This document shows, one piece after another, positions 29,564-39,363 of a DNA stretch of 64,000 nucleotides; the stretch's first letter is position 1, and each line of letters starts with the position of its first letter. Source of the stretch: [Eubacterium] infirmum (GTDB lineage Bacteria > Bacillota > Clostridia > Peptostreptococcales > Anaerovoracaceae); NCBI GenBank assembly GCA_900450455.1, contig UGGN01000002.1:305968-369967 (forward strand), written 5' to 3'. The notes under the pieces are model-generated. The model saw only the letters and a program-made list of their open reading frames with translations, was not told where the DNA came from and searched no databases. The position numbers were made by a program, and so were the translations under genes.

Positions 29564-31364
29564 AGATAATAAAAGAAAAGAATCAGCATCGTTCTTTAAG
29601 GAGCTTGGAGGCTTCATGCGTCCATACCGAGTGGGCTATACACTATCTGTGCTTATAAGTACGCTTTCTGTTTTGCTTAACATAGGAGCATATATGCTTG
29701 CGGGAAGCATAGTGGTTGAACTGTTTTCATCTACAGTTAACTGGAGCAATATTGTTAGTCTTGGAGTTTTACTTGCTATATGTAAGCTCGGAAGCGGTAT
29801 TGCAATGAATATATCTACTTGGCTTTCGCATAAAGCTGCATATAAGACACTGAAAGATATTCGTAATGCACTTGTAGAGAAGATGCTGAGACTTCCACTT
29901 GGATACTTCGAGGAAAATGGTAGCGGAAGGCTAAAGACCATGCTAGTTGATAACATCGAAGGAATAGAGAAAACGCTCGCTCATATGTTACCTGAGATGA
30001 CGGGTAATCTTGCAGGTCCAATAGTGCTAATTATATGGATGTATCTCATTGATTGGAGAGTTGCTCTTGCAATGTCTATATGGATTTTGATTGGATTTTC
30101 TGTCACCATGGGTATGATGCGAGGCTATGAAGAGAAATTCCAAGGCCAAATTAAAGCATCAAAGACAATGAACCAAGCAATTGTAGAATTCGTAAACGGT
30201 ATTGAAGTTATAAAGAATTTTGGTAGAACTGAAGAGAGTTATAGAAAGTATATAGATGCCATTAAGGGTCATGCAGATTACAATGTGCACTGGATGAAAG
30301 AAACGCAGATATTTTCATCATTAGGCATGGCAATTGCGCCATTTTCGATATTTCCAGTGCTTATCTCAGGATTGATATTCTGGAATGAGGGAAGCCTTGA
30401 AACACCGATGTTTTTCCTCCTAATGATATTATCCTTTGGAATTTTTTCACCACTTATGACTGCTATGACATATATTGACCAGACAGCCCAGATGGGAACA
30501 TATGCTAAGGAAATCAGAGATTTACTTAATTACCACGAGCTTCAAAGAGGTGATAGAACAAAATTTGATAATAACAATATCGAGTTCAAGGATCTTAGCT
30601 TTTCCTACGGTAAGGCAACGCGTGATGTTTCAAATACAAATGTAGTTGAAGTAGATAAGAAGGCTGCTGACAATGTTTCTTTAAAAATAAAAGACGGTAG
30701 TATGATGGCTTTTGTTGGACCTTCCGGAAGTGGTAAATCTACACTAGGAAAACTAATTGCAGGTTATTGGGATCCTAATGAAGGTAGTATAACAATAGGT
30801 GGACACGATATGAAGGAGTATTCACAAGAAGCTCTTAATGCTGAAATTGCATTCGTAGACCAAGACACTTTCTTATTTGATAAATCGATAAGGGATAATA
30901 TACGCCTTGGTAATCTAAATGCTACAAACGATGAGGTTGAAGAAGCTGCTAAGAAGGCGGGATGCCACGAATTCATTATGGCACTTCCTAATGGATATGA
31001 AACAATGGCAGGAGCAGCAGGAGGAAGCCTATCTGGCGGAGAAAGGCAGAGAATTACAATTGCAAGAGCAATGATGAAGAATGCACCGATAATGATCCTT
31101 GATGAGGCTACATCTAGCTCTGACCCAGAAAACGAAGCATCCATACAAGAGTCCTTGTCTGCTGCAGCTAGAGGTAAAACTTTGATTGTTATAGCCCATA
31201 GACTGATGACTGTTAAAAATGCTGATCAAATAGCCTATATTGAGAACGGACGTATTAAAAAGGTGGGTAGGCATGAAGAACTTATGGAATCGTGTGATGA
31301 CTATAGAATGATGTGGGAACTTTCAGAGGAAGATCATAACTCAATTGCAGGAGGTCTGAAATGA
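29553..31364 (+). CDS. ABC transporter, fused permease/ATPase (YbtP-like)
   Basis: This 603-residue half-transporter has six membrane helices in residues about 20-330, followed by an ATPase domain. The Walker A GPSGSGKSTLG is near residue 388, the signature LSGGERQRI near 492, and the Walker B is MILDEATSSSDPE, where the D-loop reads SSSD instead of the usual SALD. It overlaps the S-component gene and its stop overlaps the next ABC gene (ATGA), so it likely forms a heterodimer with it. In the yersiniabactin system the paralogous pair YbtP/YbtQ imports the ferric siderophore. Direction of transport here is not established. Confidence 0.88.
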   Translation: MKTEDNKRKESASFFKELGGFMRPYRVGYTLSVLISTLSVLLNIGAYMLAGSIVVELFSSTVNWSNIVSLGVLLAICKLGSGIAMNISTWLSHKAAYKTLKDIRNALVEKMLRLPLGYFEENGSGRLKTMLVDNIEGIEKTLAHMLPEMTGNLAGPIVLIIWMYLIDWRVALAMSIWILIGFSVTMGMMRGYEEKFQGQIKASKTMNQAIVEFVNGIEVIKNFGRTEESYRKYIDAIKGHADYNVHWMKETQIFSSLGMAIAPFSIFPVLISGLIFWNEGSLETPMFFLLMILSFGIFSPLMTAMTYIDQTAQMGTYAKEIRDLLNYHELQRGDRTKFDNNNIEFKDLSFSYGKATRDVSNTNVVEVDKKAADNVSLKIKDGSMMAFVGPSGSGKSTLGKLIAGYWDPNEGSITIGGHDMKEYSQEALNAEIAFVDQDTFLFDKSIRDNIRLGNLNATNDEVEEAAKKAGCHEFIMALPNGYETMAGAAGGSLSGGERQRITIARAMMKNAPIMILDEATSSSDPENEASIQESLSAAARGKTLIVIAHRLMTVKNADQIAYIENGRIKKVGRHEELMESCDDYRMMWELSEEDHNSIAGGLK

Positions 31365-33094
31365 TTAAGACGATTAAAACACTCTGGGAATTTTGTGAGC
31401 ATCAACATAAAACATTCGCTATCACTTTGATAATGTCTCTTGTGCGTGCATTTATTGGTGTCACACAGTTTATGGCTATAATGCTTGCAGTAGACGTTAT
31501 AATAAATGATGCTAAAGCAGAACCGGCAATTACAAAAATTATTATTTTAGCTGTGTTATGTGCAGTCGGTAGCTTTGCTACATCGTTTTACGAGCATTCG
31601 GGAAGTGTGGCTGTTGGATTTTATATGACATCAGATAAGCGTATTGGGCTAGGTGATTTTTTGAAGAGGCTTCCGCTTGGTTTCTTTAGTGATAATACAT
31701 CAGGTGAAATTGTAGCAACACTTACAACTACCTTAAGCGGTATTGAAACCGGTGCTGCTATGGCTATGATTACTACGGTATCAGGAGTTTTTAGTGCATT
31801 TGCAATGTTTGTTGCAGTTTGCTTTTATGAGTGGCATGTAGGCATTATCACAGGAATTGGTATGGCTGTATATCTTCTGACTGTGGATTTTCAAATGAGA
31901 GTATCTGAGAAGAACGCTCCATTACTACAAAAAGCGCAGAGTAAACTGGCTGCAGCAGCCTTGACCTTCCTTCAAGGAATTAAAGTTACAAAAACCTTCA
32001 GTGTAAAGGAAGGAAATGACGAGCTTAATGAAGCTATCAAGGGGAGTGAGGATGCCAATATCAATCTGACAAATAGGACAATGCCGTCACAGTTTCTGAG
32101 CAGGCTTGTCATAGCTATCTTTGAGATTTTGATAATTGCATGCGCTCTTTGGCAGCATAATGAAGGGAATATATCTCTTGTAAAAACAATAATGCTGCTT
32201 GTGTTTAGTTTTGTAGTATATGTTTCACTAAATCAGGCAGGATCGGTACTTTCTATGATAGGTCTTTTAGATAGTGGACTAAAGGCAATTGGGGAAGTGG
32301 AAGCATCTGAACAGATGAGATGGAGCGACAAGCCCTTACCTATGGGAAATAATGAAATTTCACTTGAATCTGTTAGCTTTTCATACGGAAATAATGAAGT
32401 ATTACACAATGTGTCTGCAACAATCAAAGAAAATTCTTTGACTGCAATAATCGGACCTTCTGGCTCGGGTAAAACAACCTTGTGTGAACTAATACCGAGA
32501 TTTCACGATATAAATAGCGGAAGCATCAAAATAGGAGGCGTAGACATCAGAGATGCAGACTATGAGGAACTTATGAAAAGAATAAGCATAGTGTTCCAAA
32601 GAGTCTACCTGTTTGAAGACAGTATTTATAACAACATCGCTTTCGGAAAACCAGATGCTAGTATTGATGAGGTACGTGCGGCGGCAAAGGCGGCTAGATG
32701 TGATGAATTCATTGAGGCACTTCCGAATGGATATAATACAGTGTTAGATGAAGGAGGTAGCAGCCTTTCAGGTGGAGAAAAACAAAGAATATCAATTGCT
32801 CGTGCAATTCTTAAAGATTCTCCAATCATAATAATGGACGAAGCTACTGCAGCGCTCGATGCAGAAAATGAACATGAAATCTTGGCTGCAATAGAAGCGC
32901 TTACCAAAAATAAGACCGTAATTATGATAGCACATCGCATCAAATCAATAAGAAACGCAGACCATATCATTGCTATTAAGGATGGAAGAGTAATACAAGA
33001 CGGAAATCCTAATGAATTATCAAACAAAGACGGTCTATATAGAGATTTCTTGCGTTCTAGAGAGAAAATTTCAGGTTGGACCATAAATAATTAG
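31361..33094 (+). CDS. ABC transporter, fused permease/ATPase (YbtQ-like)
   Basis: This 577-residue partner half-transporter has six membrane helices (about residues 15-310). The ATPase shows Walker A GPSGSGKTTLCE near residue 365, signature LSGGEKQRI near 469 and Walker B IIIMDEATAALDAENE with a canonical D-loop. The start lies within the preceding stop (ATGA). The two proteins are likely a heterodimer resembling YbtPQ. A perfect 11-bp hairpin follows its stop, before the biosynthetic genes. Confidence 0.88.
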   Translation: MIKTIKTLWEFCEHQHKTFAITLIMSLVRAFIGVTQFMAIMLAVDVIINDAKAEPAITKIIILAVLCAVGSFATSFYEHSGSVAVGFYMTSDKRIGLGDFLKRLPLGFFSDNTSGEIVATLTTTLSGIETGAAMAMITTVSGVFSAFAMFVAVCFYEWHVGIITGIGMAVYLLTVDFQMRVSEKNAPLLQKAQSKLAAAALTFLQGIKVTKTFSVKEGNDELNEAIKGSEDANINLTNRTMPSQFLSRLVIAIFEILIIACALWQHNEGNISLVKTIMLLVFSFVVYVSLNQAGSVLSMIGLLDSGLKAIGEVEASEQMRWSDKPLPMGNNEISLESVSFSYGNNEVLHNVSATIKENSLTAIIGPSGSGKTTLCELIPRFHDINSGSIKIGGVDIRDADYEELMKRISIVFQRVYLFEDSIYNNIAFGKPDASIDEVRAAAKAARCDEFIEALPNGYNTVLDEGGSSLSGGEKQRISIARAILKDSPIIIMDEATAALDAENEHEILAAIEALTKNKTVIMIAHRIKSIRNADHIIAIKDGRVIQDGNPNELSNKDGLYRDFLRSREKISGWTINN

Positions 33095-33109
33095 TTTCGA
33101 GATGATAAA

Positions 33110-33145
33110 AATAGGCTGCAGATATTCAGCTTGATGCAGCCTATT
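33110..33145 (+). terminator. Hairpin between transporter and biosynthetic genes
   Basis: AATAGGCTGCA (33110-33120) and TGCAGCCTATT (33135-33145) form a perfect 11-bp stem with a 14-nt loop, followed by TTTCATC. The T-tract is short, so it may be a partial terminator or an mRNA processing/stability element between operon segments. Confidence 0.5.
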
Positions 33146-33164
33146 TCATCAAAAAGGAGTAAAG

Positions 33165-34220
33165 ATGCGAATTGGAATAAGTGGTGCAAGCGGTAAAATC
33201 GGATCCTATACATGTCAATATCTTAGTCAGTTTATACCAGATGTAGAAATTATAGGAGGGACTAGGAATAAATCACAGTTTATAAAGGAACTCGAGAAGA
33301 AAAATAGCAATTTCACATGGAGACAGCTTGATTTAAAAGTAGATAAAAGTATCTTTGATTTTATTGATGAAATAGATATATTTGTTAATGCATCAGGTGC
33401 ACAAAATCTTTCTAGATCAATACGCAAAATAATACTTGATAAAATGCCTTTGATTGAAGTAGGGTATGAATCATATTTTGATTCTCTTAACAGAGAGGAA
33501 GCTCCAAATACCTTTTTATATGGAGTAGGTATGGCACCTGGATTTACAGGCCTGTTATCAAGAGCTATGATAGATTGTTTTGAGAAAAAAAATGAAAATG
33601 TCAAAGCAAGAAAGCTATGGTATTTGGTAAGAGAAAGTATATCTCGCTCAGCTGCTGAGGATATGGCAGATTTATTTGCTTCAAAAGTCACGATAAATCA
33701 TATAGCTTCGCTCGAAAATAATGCAGTATCATTGCCTCTGTTTAATAATCTTGTGTATCCATTTCAATATTATGATGCTGAAGCTACAGCGGTGGATGAA
33801 ATTTATAATATTAATAGCAGTGAAACCTATATGCTTAGAGAGGATGGCGATTTATATAACATAGCTGCAAGATATGCAGGTGATAAAAATGGACTAACGA
33901 ACTATTTTATTAAGGCATCAGAAGCTACAGCAGCAGATAGTCAGTTTGTTCGAATGGCTGCAGAGGTTATTTCAGATCATTCATCAATGACAATAGTATT
34001 AGAGGGAACATCACAATCTGCTTTAAGTGGATGCACCTGTGCTGCAACAATTGCAAATTTACTAAAGAATGGATGCAAGTCAAGGATTGAAAGATTAGCA
34101 GAATGCAGTAATTGGAAAGAAATTTATGAACAAGTCATTTCATCAGGTGTTTTCTATGTTAATGAAACATACAATCAAAGCATGATGGATTTAGGAATCG
34201 AAGAAAGCGGAGAGCTTTAA
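33165..34220 (+). CDS. Saccharopine-dehydrogenase-like NAD(P)-binding protein (paralogue 1)
   Basis: This 351-residue protein starts with a Rossmann motif GISGASGKIGSYTCQYL and matches the saccharopine dehydrogenase NADP-binding family. A family-typical GMAPGFTGLLSR lies near residue 125. It ends in SGEL, and a second protein of the same build (37187-38266) ends in VGEL, so the two are paralogues. The role in the cluster is unknown; reduction or reductive condensation of a thiazoline or imine intermediate is possible by analogy only. AAAGGAG precedes the ATG. It sits upstream of the second operator. Confidence 0.65.
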   Translation: MRIGISGASGKIGSYTCQYLSQFIPDVEIIGGTRNKSQFIKELEKKNSNFTWRQLDLKVDKSIFDFIDEIDIFVNASGAQNLSRSIRKIILDKMPLIEVGYESYFDSLNREEAPNTFLYGVGMAPGFTGLLSRAMIDCFEKKNENVKARKLWYLVRESISRSAAEDMADLFASKVTINHIASLENNAVSLPLFNNLVYPFQYYDAEATAVDEIYNINSSETYMLREDGDLYNIAARYAGDKNGLTNYFIKASEATAADSQFVRMAAEVISDHSSMTIVLEGTSQSALSGCTCAATIANLLKNGCKSRIERLAECSNWKEIYEQVISSGVFYVNETYNQSMMDLGIEESGEL

Positions 34221-34234
34221 ATTTTTTTAACACA

Positions 34235-34256
34235 AGGTTAGTGATGACTAACCTTA
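34235..34256 (+). promoter_or_regulatory. Operator-like palindrome 2 (metal-regulator type)
   Basis: AAGGTTAGT (34235-34243) and ACTAACCTT (34248-34256) are perfect 9-bp inverted arms around GATG. The AGGTTAG and CTAACCT halves are those of the DtxR/IdeR consensus, but separated by 6 bp instead of 1. It lies 28 bp before the first NRPS start and shares a 16-bp core with the site at 26575-26594. Confidence 0.8.
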
Positions 34257-34283
34257 AGAATATGAAGTATTGGAAGGAATATA

Positions 34284-37190
34284 ATGGCTGAATTATTTAA
34301 AACTATACAAGATTTAACTAAGGAACCTTTCATAGAACTACCGAAAGGAAACATGTTAAGGTTATTTGTCAAAAATTTCTGTACGAATCCAGAAAGAACA
34401 GCATTTATTTACGAGAGTGATAATGGTGAAATGGAAGAATTTACATATGGAGATGTAGCTAACATAGTATCTATTATCGCAAATGAATTAATATTATCAG
34501 GGGCGAAGTCTGGGGACCATATATCTGTTAGTATTCCTCCATCGCCTGAAGCTTTATGCGCAATACTTGCAGTCGTATGGATTGGGGGTGCATATATACC
34601 AATCAATATGAATCAACCTATAGAAAGAAGAAAATTAATATATAAACAAGCTGAAATCAGATATTGTTTAAGCACGAAAAATTCGAATGCATTAGCTGTT
34701 GAGGAATGTGTAAATATTATAGTCCCACCGACGTCTTCTTTAGATCAAAAAGAACTATTTAATCGTATTAATAATTCAAGTGAATATATGCGAAAGCTAC
34801 TGCCGTATCCATCAAAAGCAGATGATACAGCATATATTATATTTACTTCTGGTTCAACAGGAACACCAAAAGGTGTTGAGATTGCACATGGTAGTGCTGT
34901 TAATACGATTGATGATATTATAGAACGTTTTGATATATGTGAAGTTGATAGAGCAATAGGAATATCAGCTCTTGATTTTGATCTTTCAGTTTTTGATTTA
35001 TTTGGAATGTTAAGCGCTGGGGGAAGTTTAGCTATTATTCCTGATGAGAAGAGAAAAGAACCAGAATATTGGAAGATGCTTATAGATGAGCATAATATAA
35101 CTGTTTGGAATACAGTTCCTGCACTGTTTGAGATGCTTATGATATACAGTAATCCTGATGATGGACTAGCAAATTTACGACTTGTTCTCGTTTCCGGTGA
35201 TTGGGTTAAGCCTAATCTCTACAAAGAGCTTCGCATGAGATCCAATCATTGTAGATTTATTGCCCTTGGTGGTGCAACAGAAGCTTCAATATGGTCGAAT
35301 ATGTTTGAAGTAACAGAAGTGGATCCGTCATGGGATGCCGTTCCATACGGTAAAGCCTTATCAAAGCAAGAGTTTCGTATAGTTGAGAACGGTGTAGATG
35401 TGCCGGTAGGACAACGAGGCGAGCTTTGGATTGGTGGAGATGGTCTTGCTAAGGGATATGTATCTATGCCTGAACAGACCGCAGTTTCATTTGTCATTGA
35501 AAATGGAAGACGATGGTATCGTACGGGTGATTATGGCTACTTAAAGCCAGATGGAAATATTATATTTTGTGGACGTAAAGACAGCCAAGTTAAATTAAAT
35601 GGATTTCGAATAGAACTCGGTGAAATTGATGGCAAAATTAGAGATTTAGAAGATGTTAATAATTCTATAACTATTCTTACTGGATCAGGAAATGCGCAAT
35701 ATCTAGCAACGGCAGTAGAACTGAACCTGGCTTACGAAGTGCCAGATGAAGAGGCTAGCCTAAAATCGTGTACATACAACCAATCATCAAATACCTCAGT
35801 TCAAGTTTGCTTTGAAAATGCTACAGATTATGCCACAGCGCGGCTTATGTTATCAGTGCTTAATGGAGATTCGAATATTAAACCTCTTAAATGTGAAACT
35901 ATTAGTGATGAAGGGCGCAGGATTGTAGGTCTATGGAATTCGATACTTAAATCTAACAAGTTAACGGACATAGATGTTGTAAATAATAACTTAGAAAAAT
36001 TAACTAATGAAGGAAATATAGAATTTTGCAATGAGTTGTTTAAACGTAAGGATATAATTCGTGACATATTGACTGGTAAAAAGTCGAAATTTGCAATTTT
36101 ATACGACGAAGTTATTTCTCCTACAAAGCTAATGGGTCAAGGTGATTTACCTCTATTACAATCAGTAATTGCTGACAAAATTTCAAGTTATTATAAACGT
36201 ACAAAAACAAAAGGTGAAATTGTTAAAATTGCAATACTGATGGGGCGTAACGGTGAAAATATTATTCCAATTTTAGAGAAAATATCTAATGATATTGAGA
36301 AAATTGAACTGGTATTTTTGGAAACCAGTGATGCACTACTTAGGAAAGCTGAACTAAATCTTTCAAAATTAAAGCTAAAGACATCATATGTTAAATGTGA
36401 CTTTACCCATATCAATGAAGAATTAATAGGCGCTATAGATATAATAATTGCTTTTAACAGCATGCATCTATTTCGAAACGTACACGAAGGCTTAAGAGTT
36501 TTAAGACTTATGCTTAGTGAGAGTGGATATATAGTTGCAGGTGAATCGACTTGCCTTGAGCCTCTTGGTCTAATATCTGCTGCTATTGTTGAGGATGGAT
36601 TTGCAAACTATACAGATGAACGTACGTATACGGGTAGCCCGACACTTACATTAAATAGCTGGATACATGCTATAAATAAATCCGGTTTACATATAATTGA
36701 TTATGACACATCAATTATGAAAAATTTCTCGATAATATTAATAGATAATAAATCAAAAACTGGAGAAAATTTTATATCAGATATTCGAGAGCATTGTAAA
36801 TCTCAACTTCTATCATATATGGTTCCATCAAAATTTGCTCTTACATCCGTATTTCCACTTACGCAAAATGGTAAGGTTGATAGAAATACGATTGCAAGCT
36901 GGTTTGAAAAAAGCAACTCAACAGGATCACTTGCAATATCAACAGAGACAGAAAAATGCATTGCAGATATTCTTGCGGAGCTTATCGGTCTAAGTGAAGT
37001 ATTTTCAGATACAGATTTCTTTGAGGTAGGAGGTGACAGCCTTTTAGCGGTGAGATTGATAAATGCAATAAAGACAAGATTTGCTGTCGATATTACGATG
37101 AGAGAACTATTTGATAGTAGAACCGTATCAAATATCTCTGAGATTATAGATGAACGTAGTGAAGAGAAGATGGATGAGGGTGAAATATGA
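34284..37190 (+). CDS. NRPS protein A: adenylation-(methyltransferase-like insert)-carrier
   Basis: This 968-residue protein lacks a condensation domain. The adenylation core shows TAYIIFTSGSTGTPKGVE, ALGGATEASIWSN, RWYRTGDYG and KLNGFRIELGEI. About 380 residues (roughly 455-835) are inserted before the final adenylation motif (LTQNGKVDR). The insert resembles the methyltransferase/epimerase-like domain of HMWP2 and PchE (DIIIAFNSMHLF, ESTCLEPLGLIS), but its SAM-binding glycine motif is replaced by ILMGRNGEN, so it may be catalytically atypical. The carrier domain has GGDSL with Ser919. Pocket residues read D-L-F-N-L-S-L-I-W, one change from the cysteine code. It probably receives chains from the C-terminal Cy domain of protein C. 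Confidence 0.85.
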   Translation: MAELFKTIQDLTKEPFIELPKGNMLRLFVKNFCTNPERTAFIYESDNGEMEEFTYGDVANIVSIIANELILSGAKSGDHISVSIPPSPEALCAILAVVWIGGAYIPINMNQPIERRKLIYKQAEIRYCLSTKNSNALAVEECVNIIVPPTSSLDQKELFNRINNSSEYMRKLLPYPSKADDTAYIIFTSGSTGTPKGVEIAHGSAVNTIDDIIERFDICEVDRAIGISALDFDLSVFDLFGMLSAGGSLAIIPDEKRKEPEYWKMLIDEHNITVWNTVPALFEMLMIYSNPDDGLANLRLVLVSGDWVKPNLYKELRMRSNHCRFIALGGATEASIWSNMFEVTEVDPSWDAVPYGKALSKQEFRIVENGVDVPVGQRGELWIGGDGLAKGYVSMPEQTAVSFVIENGRRWYRTGDYGYLKPDGNIIFCGRKDSQVKLNGFRIELGEIDGKIRDLEDVNNSITILTGSGNAQYLATAVELNLAYEVPDEEASLKSCTYNQSSNTSVQVCFENATDYATARLMLSVLNGDSNIKPLKCETISDEGRRIVGLWNSILKSNKLTDIDVVNNNLEKLTNEGNIEFCNELFKRKDIIRDILTGKKSKFAILYDEVISPTKLMGQGDLPLLQSVIADKISSYYKRTKTKGEIVKIAILMGRNGENIIPILEKISNDIEKIELVFLETSDALLRKAELNLSKLKLKTSYVKCDFTHINEELIGAIDIIIAFNSMHLFRNVHEGLRVLRLMLSESGYIVAGESTCLEPLGLISAAIVEDGFANYTDERTYTGSPTLTLNSWIHAINKSGLHIIDYDTSIMKNFSIILIDNKSKTGENFISDIREHCKSQLLSYMVPSKFALTSVFPLTQNGKVDRNTIASWFEKSNSTGSLAISTETEKCIADILAELIGLSEVFSDTDFFEVGGDSLLAVRLINAIKTRFAVDITMRELFDSRTVSNISEIIDERSEEKMDEGEI

Positions 37191-38266
37191 TTGCTATTCT
37201 TGGTGGTACCGGAAAAATAGGAAGAGAAACTTTGAATGCAATACGTATATTGGAACCGGAGACTGAAATCATAATTGGAAGCAGAAACAAACCGACTGAA
37301 GGAGATGTAAGCAGTTATATTTGGAAAGCTTTTGATGTGAATGATGTTAAGAGTATAGATGCTTTATTAGATGGGGTCTCAGTTGTTATAAATGCCGCAG
37401 GACCATCATCGGTAGTTAGTGCACCTGTTATGGCTGCTACAAGAGCCAGAGGAATACCATTAGTAGATGTCGGTGATAGTGATTGTTACAGAAAATATGA
37501 AGCCAAAGGAAATTCATTAGTAGAAAAAACAAATAATTCACTTGTGATGTCAGGATGCGGATCAATTCCTGGATTAATAGGTGTGCTTCCAATAATTTTA
37601 TCAAGAGATTTCATAAAGATATCAGAGCTTGAGGTCAACTATAGAATTGATGAAGAGATATCTATGTCAGCAGCAACTGACATGGCTGCAAAAATGAATG
37701 CCTCTTCAACTTCAGAAATTAATGCTACAACATTTACTAAACCGGAAAACATACCGCTTTTCGGAGAGGCAATTTATCGCTATCCATATCATGATGAGGA
37801 GTGTGAAGCTGTAGAGCATATCATTAATCCTCTAAAGAGCATATGGAATATGGTTCGTCCGGATACAGAATATGAAAAGCTTCTGGCAAGCCCCTATAAA
37901 AATAGGGAGGAACTTGCAACAAGAATTTCGAAAATGAGTAAATTTGCTATTAAGGATATACGCCCAGGAATTCATTTTTATGTAAAAATACAAGGAATCT
38001 TGCGCGAAGATCAAAAGGATGGCGCAAGGGTTTTGTACGCTTCGTGTGGAAACCCTGCAGAAGTATCAGGCAAGGTCTTAGCGGCTACTTCATCTGCTGT
38101 TTATAGAACTAGCCGTGATTATGCTTTAAATGGATATTATAGACCTGCAACTTTTCCTATGATTGATCTTTTATTAAAAAACATCAACAAGTTAGGTGTA
38201 TTTGAAAGCTGGAATATATATCCGTACTTATTTGATACAGATACAGAGGAGGTAGGTGAACTATGA
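37187..38266 (+). CDS. Saccharopine-dehydrogenase-like NAD(P)-binding protein (paralogue 2)
   Basis: This 359-residue protein begins with the Rossmann motif ILGGTGKIGRETL and has GCGSIPGLIGVLP near residue 125, in the same place as GMAPGFTGLLSR of the protein at 33165-34220. The two also share the C-terminal GEL ending, so they are paralogues that may work as a pair. Its ATG overlaps the stop of NRPS A, and its stop overlaps the start of the thiazolinyl reductase gene, so tight coupling is clear. The substrate is unknown. Confidence 0.65.
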   Translation: MIAILGGTGKIGRETLNAIRILEPETEIIIGSRNKPTEGDVSSYIWKAFDVNDVKSIDALLDGVSVVINAAGPSSVVSAPVMAATRARGIPLVDVGDSDCYRKYEAKGNSLVEKTNNSLVMSGCGSIPGLIGVLPIILSRDFIKISELEVNYRIDEEISMSAATDMAAKMNASSTSEINATTFTKPENIPLFGEAIYRYPYHDEECEAVEHIINPLKSIWNMVRPDTEYEKLLASPYKNREELATRISKMSKFAIKDIRPGIHFYVKIQGILREDQKDGARVLYASCGNPAEVSGKVLAATSSAVYRTSRDYALNGYYRPATFPMIDLLLKNINKLGVFESWNIYPYLFDTDTEEVGEL

Positions 38267-39360
38267 ATATGCCATTAAAAACTGTCATATGTGGTACCGG
38301 TTTTGGAACTTTTTATGCTGAAGCAGTATTTAGAGATAAAAAGAATTTTAAGCTCGCTGGAATTGTAGCACGTGGAAGCGAAAGATCCAAAAAATGTGCT
38401 GAACATTACGGTGTTCCTTTGTATGAATCAGCCTCGCAGGTTCCATCAGATATTGATATTGCATGTGTAGCAATACGTACTGGTGCATTGGGAGGTAATG
38501 GTACTGAGATTAGCCTTGAGTTTCTAAAAAAAGGTATAAGCGTAATTTTAGAGCAACCTGTTCATCATAAGGAGATAGCAGAATGTTTTAAGTTTGCCAG
38601 ACATAATAATTGCTGTTTTATGACAGGGGATTTGTACCTAAATATGCCTGAAATAAGGAGAATGCTCAGTGTCACAGACTATCTTAGAAATAAGGGTGTC
38701 AAAATGGAGTATATAAGAGCAGGCAGCAGTGTACAGGCATTCTATCCTTTTGTTGATATATTAAACAGACTTGTTCGTGGAGGTAATGTAAATTTAGAAT
38801 ATGTCAGCCCTCAAAGAGGTGGTTTTAAAGAGGCTATAGGAGATATAAGCGGAATTCCTTTTAGTTTTGAGTTTAATAATGATATGAATCCTCATGATCC
38901 AGATAACCATATGCATATTTTACATACTTTTACATTATATTACGAGTCTGGAAGGTTAGAGCTTTCAGATACAAGGGGCCCATTAATATGGTATCCGAGA
39001 TTAAATATGCCTTGGTCAATTTTGAGTGAAGGTGGGGTGCCGGATGAGTACCCGGAGCATATGAAGGAAAGGTTCATTGGACTATTGACACCTGAAAATA
39101 ATTTGACAGAGCCTTACTCTGCGTTTGCTGGAAATATTGCAATAGATAGCATAGGTCGTGACCTATTGCATATGTTAGAAATGATTAATGACAATAAAAA
39201 ATTCCTTATAAACGCACAAAAAGAACAAAATTCAGCGAAACTTTGGAACGATATGACTACAAAACTCGGATATGCAGTTATGAATGAAAAACTTGAACCT
39301 GCAGCCATAAAACCTGATGGAATATATGAAGCAGGAATACTACCAGAGGAGAGAATATAA
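38263..39360 (+). CDS. Thiazolinyl imide reductase (Irp3/YbtU/PchG-like)
   Basis: This 365-residue NAD(P)H-dependent reductase belongs to the family that reduces a carrier-bound thiazoline ring to thiazolidine in yersiniabactin and pyochelin synthesis. The N terminus has ICGTGFGTFYAEAV as the Rossmann motif, and SVILEQPVHHKEIAEC matches the family's conserved cofactor-loop region. MNPHDPDNHMHILHTFTLYY and the substrate-side RLNMPWSILSEGG are in family position. ATGA overlap with the preceding gene is present. It is the strongest single marker for a thiazoline pathway. Confidence 0.9.
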   Translation: MNMPLKTVICGTGFGTFYAEAVFRDKKNFKLAGIVARGSERSKKCAEHYGVPLYESASQVPSDIDIACVAIRTGALGGNGTEISLEFLKKGISVILEQPVHHKEIAECFKFARHNNCCFMTGDLYLNMPEIRRMLSVTDYLRNKGVKMEYIRAGSSVQAFYPFVDILNRLVRGGNVNLEYVSPQRGGFKEAIGDISGIPFSFEFNNDMNPHDPDNHMHILHTFTLYYESGRLELSDTRGPLIWYPRLNMPWSILSEGGVPDEYPEHMKERFIGLLTPENNLTEPYSAFAGNIAIDSIGRDLLHMLEMINDNKKFLINAQKEQNSAKLWNDMTTKLGYAVMNEKLEPAAIKPDGIYEAGILPEERI

Positions 39361-39363
39361 GAT

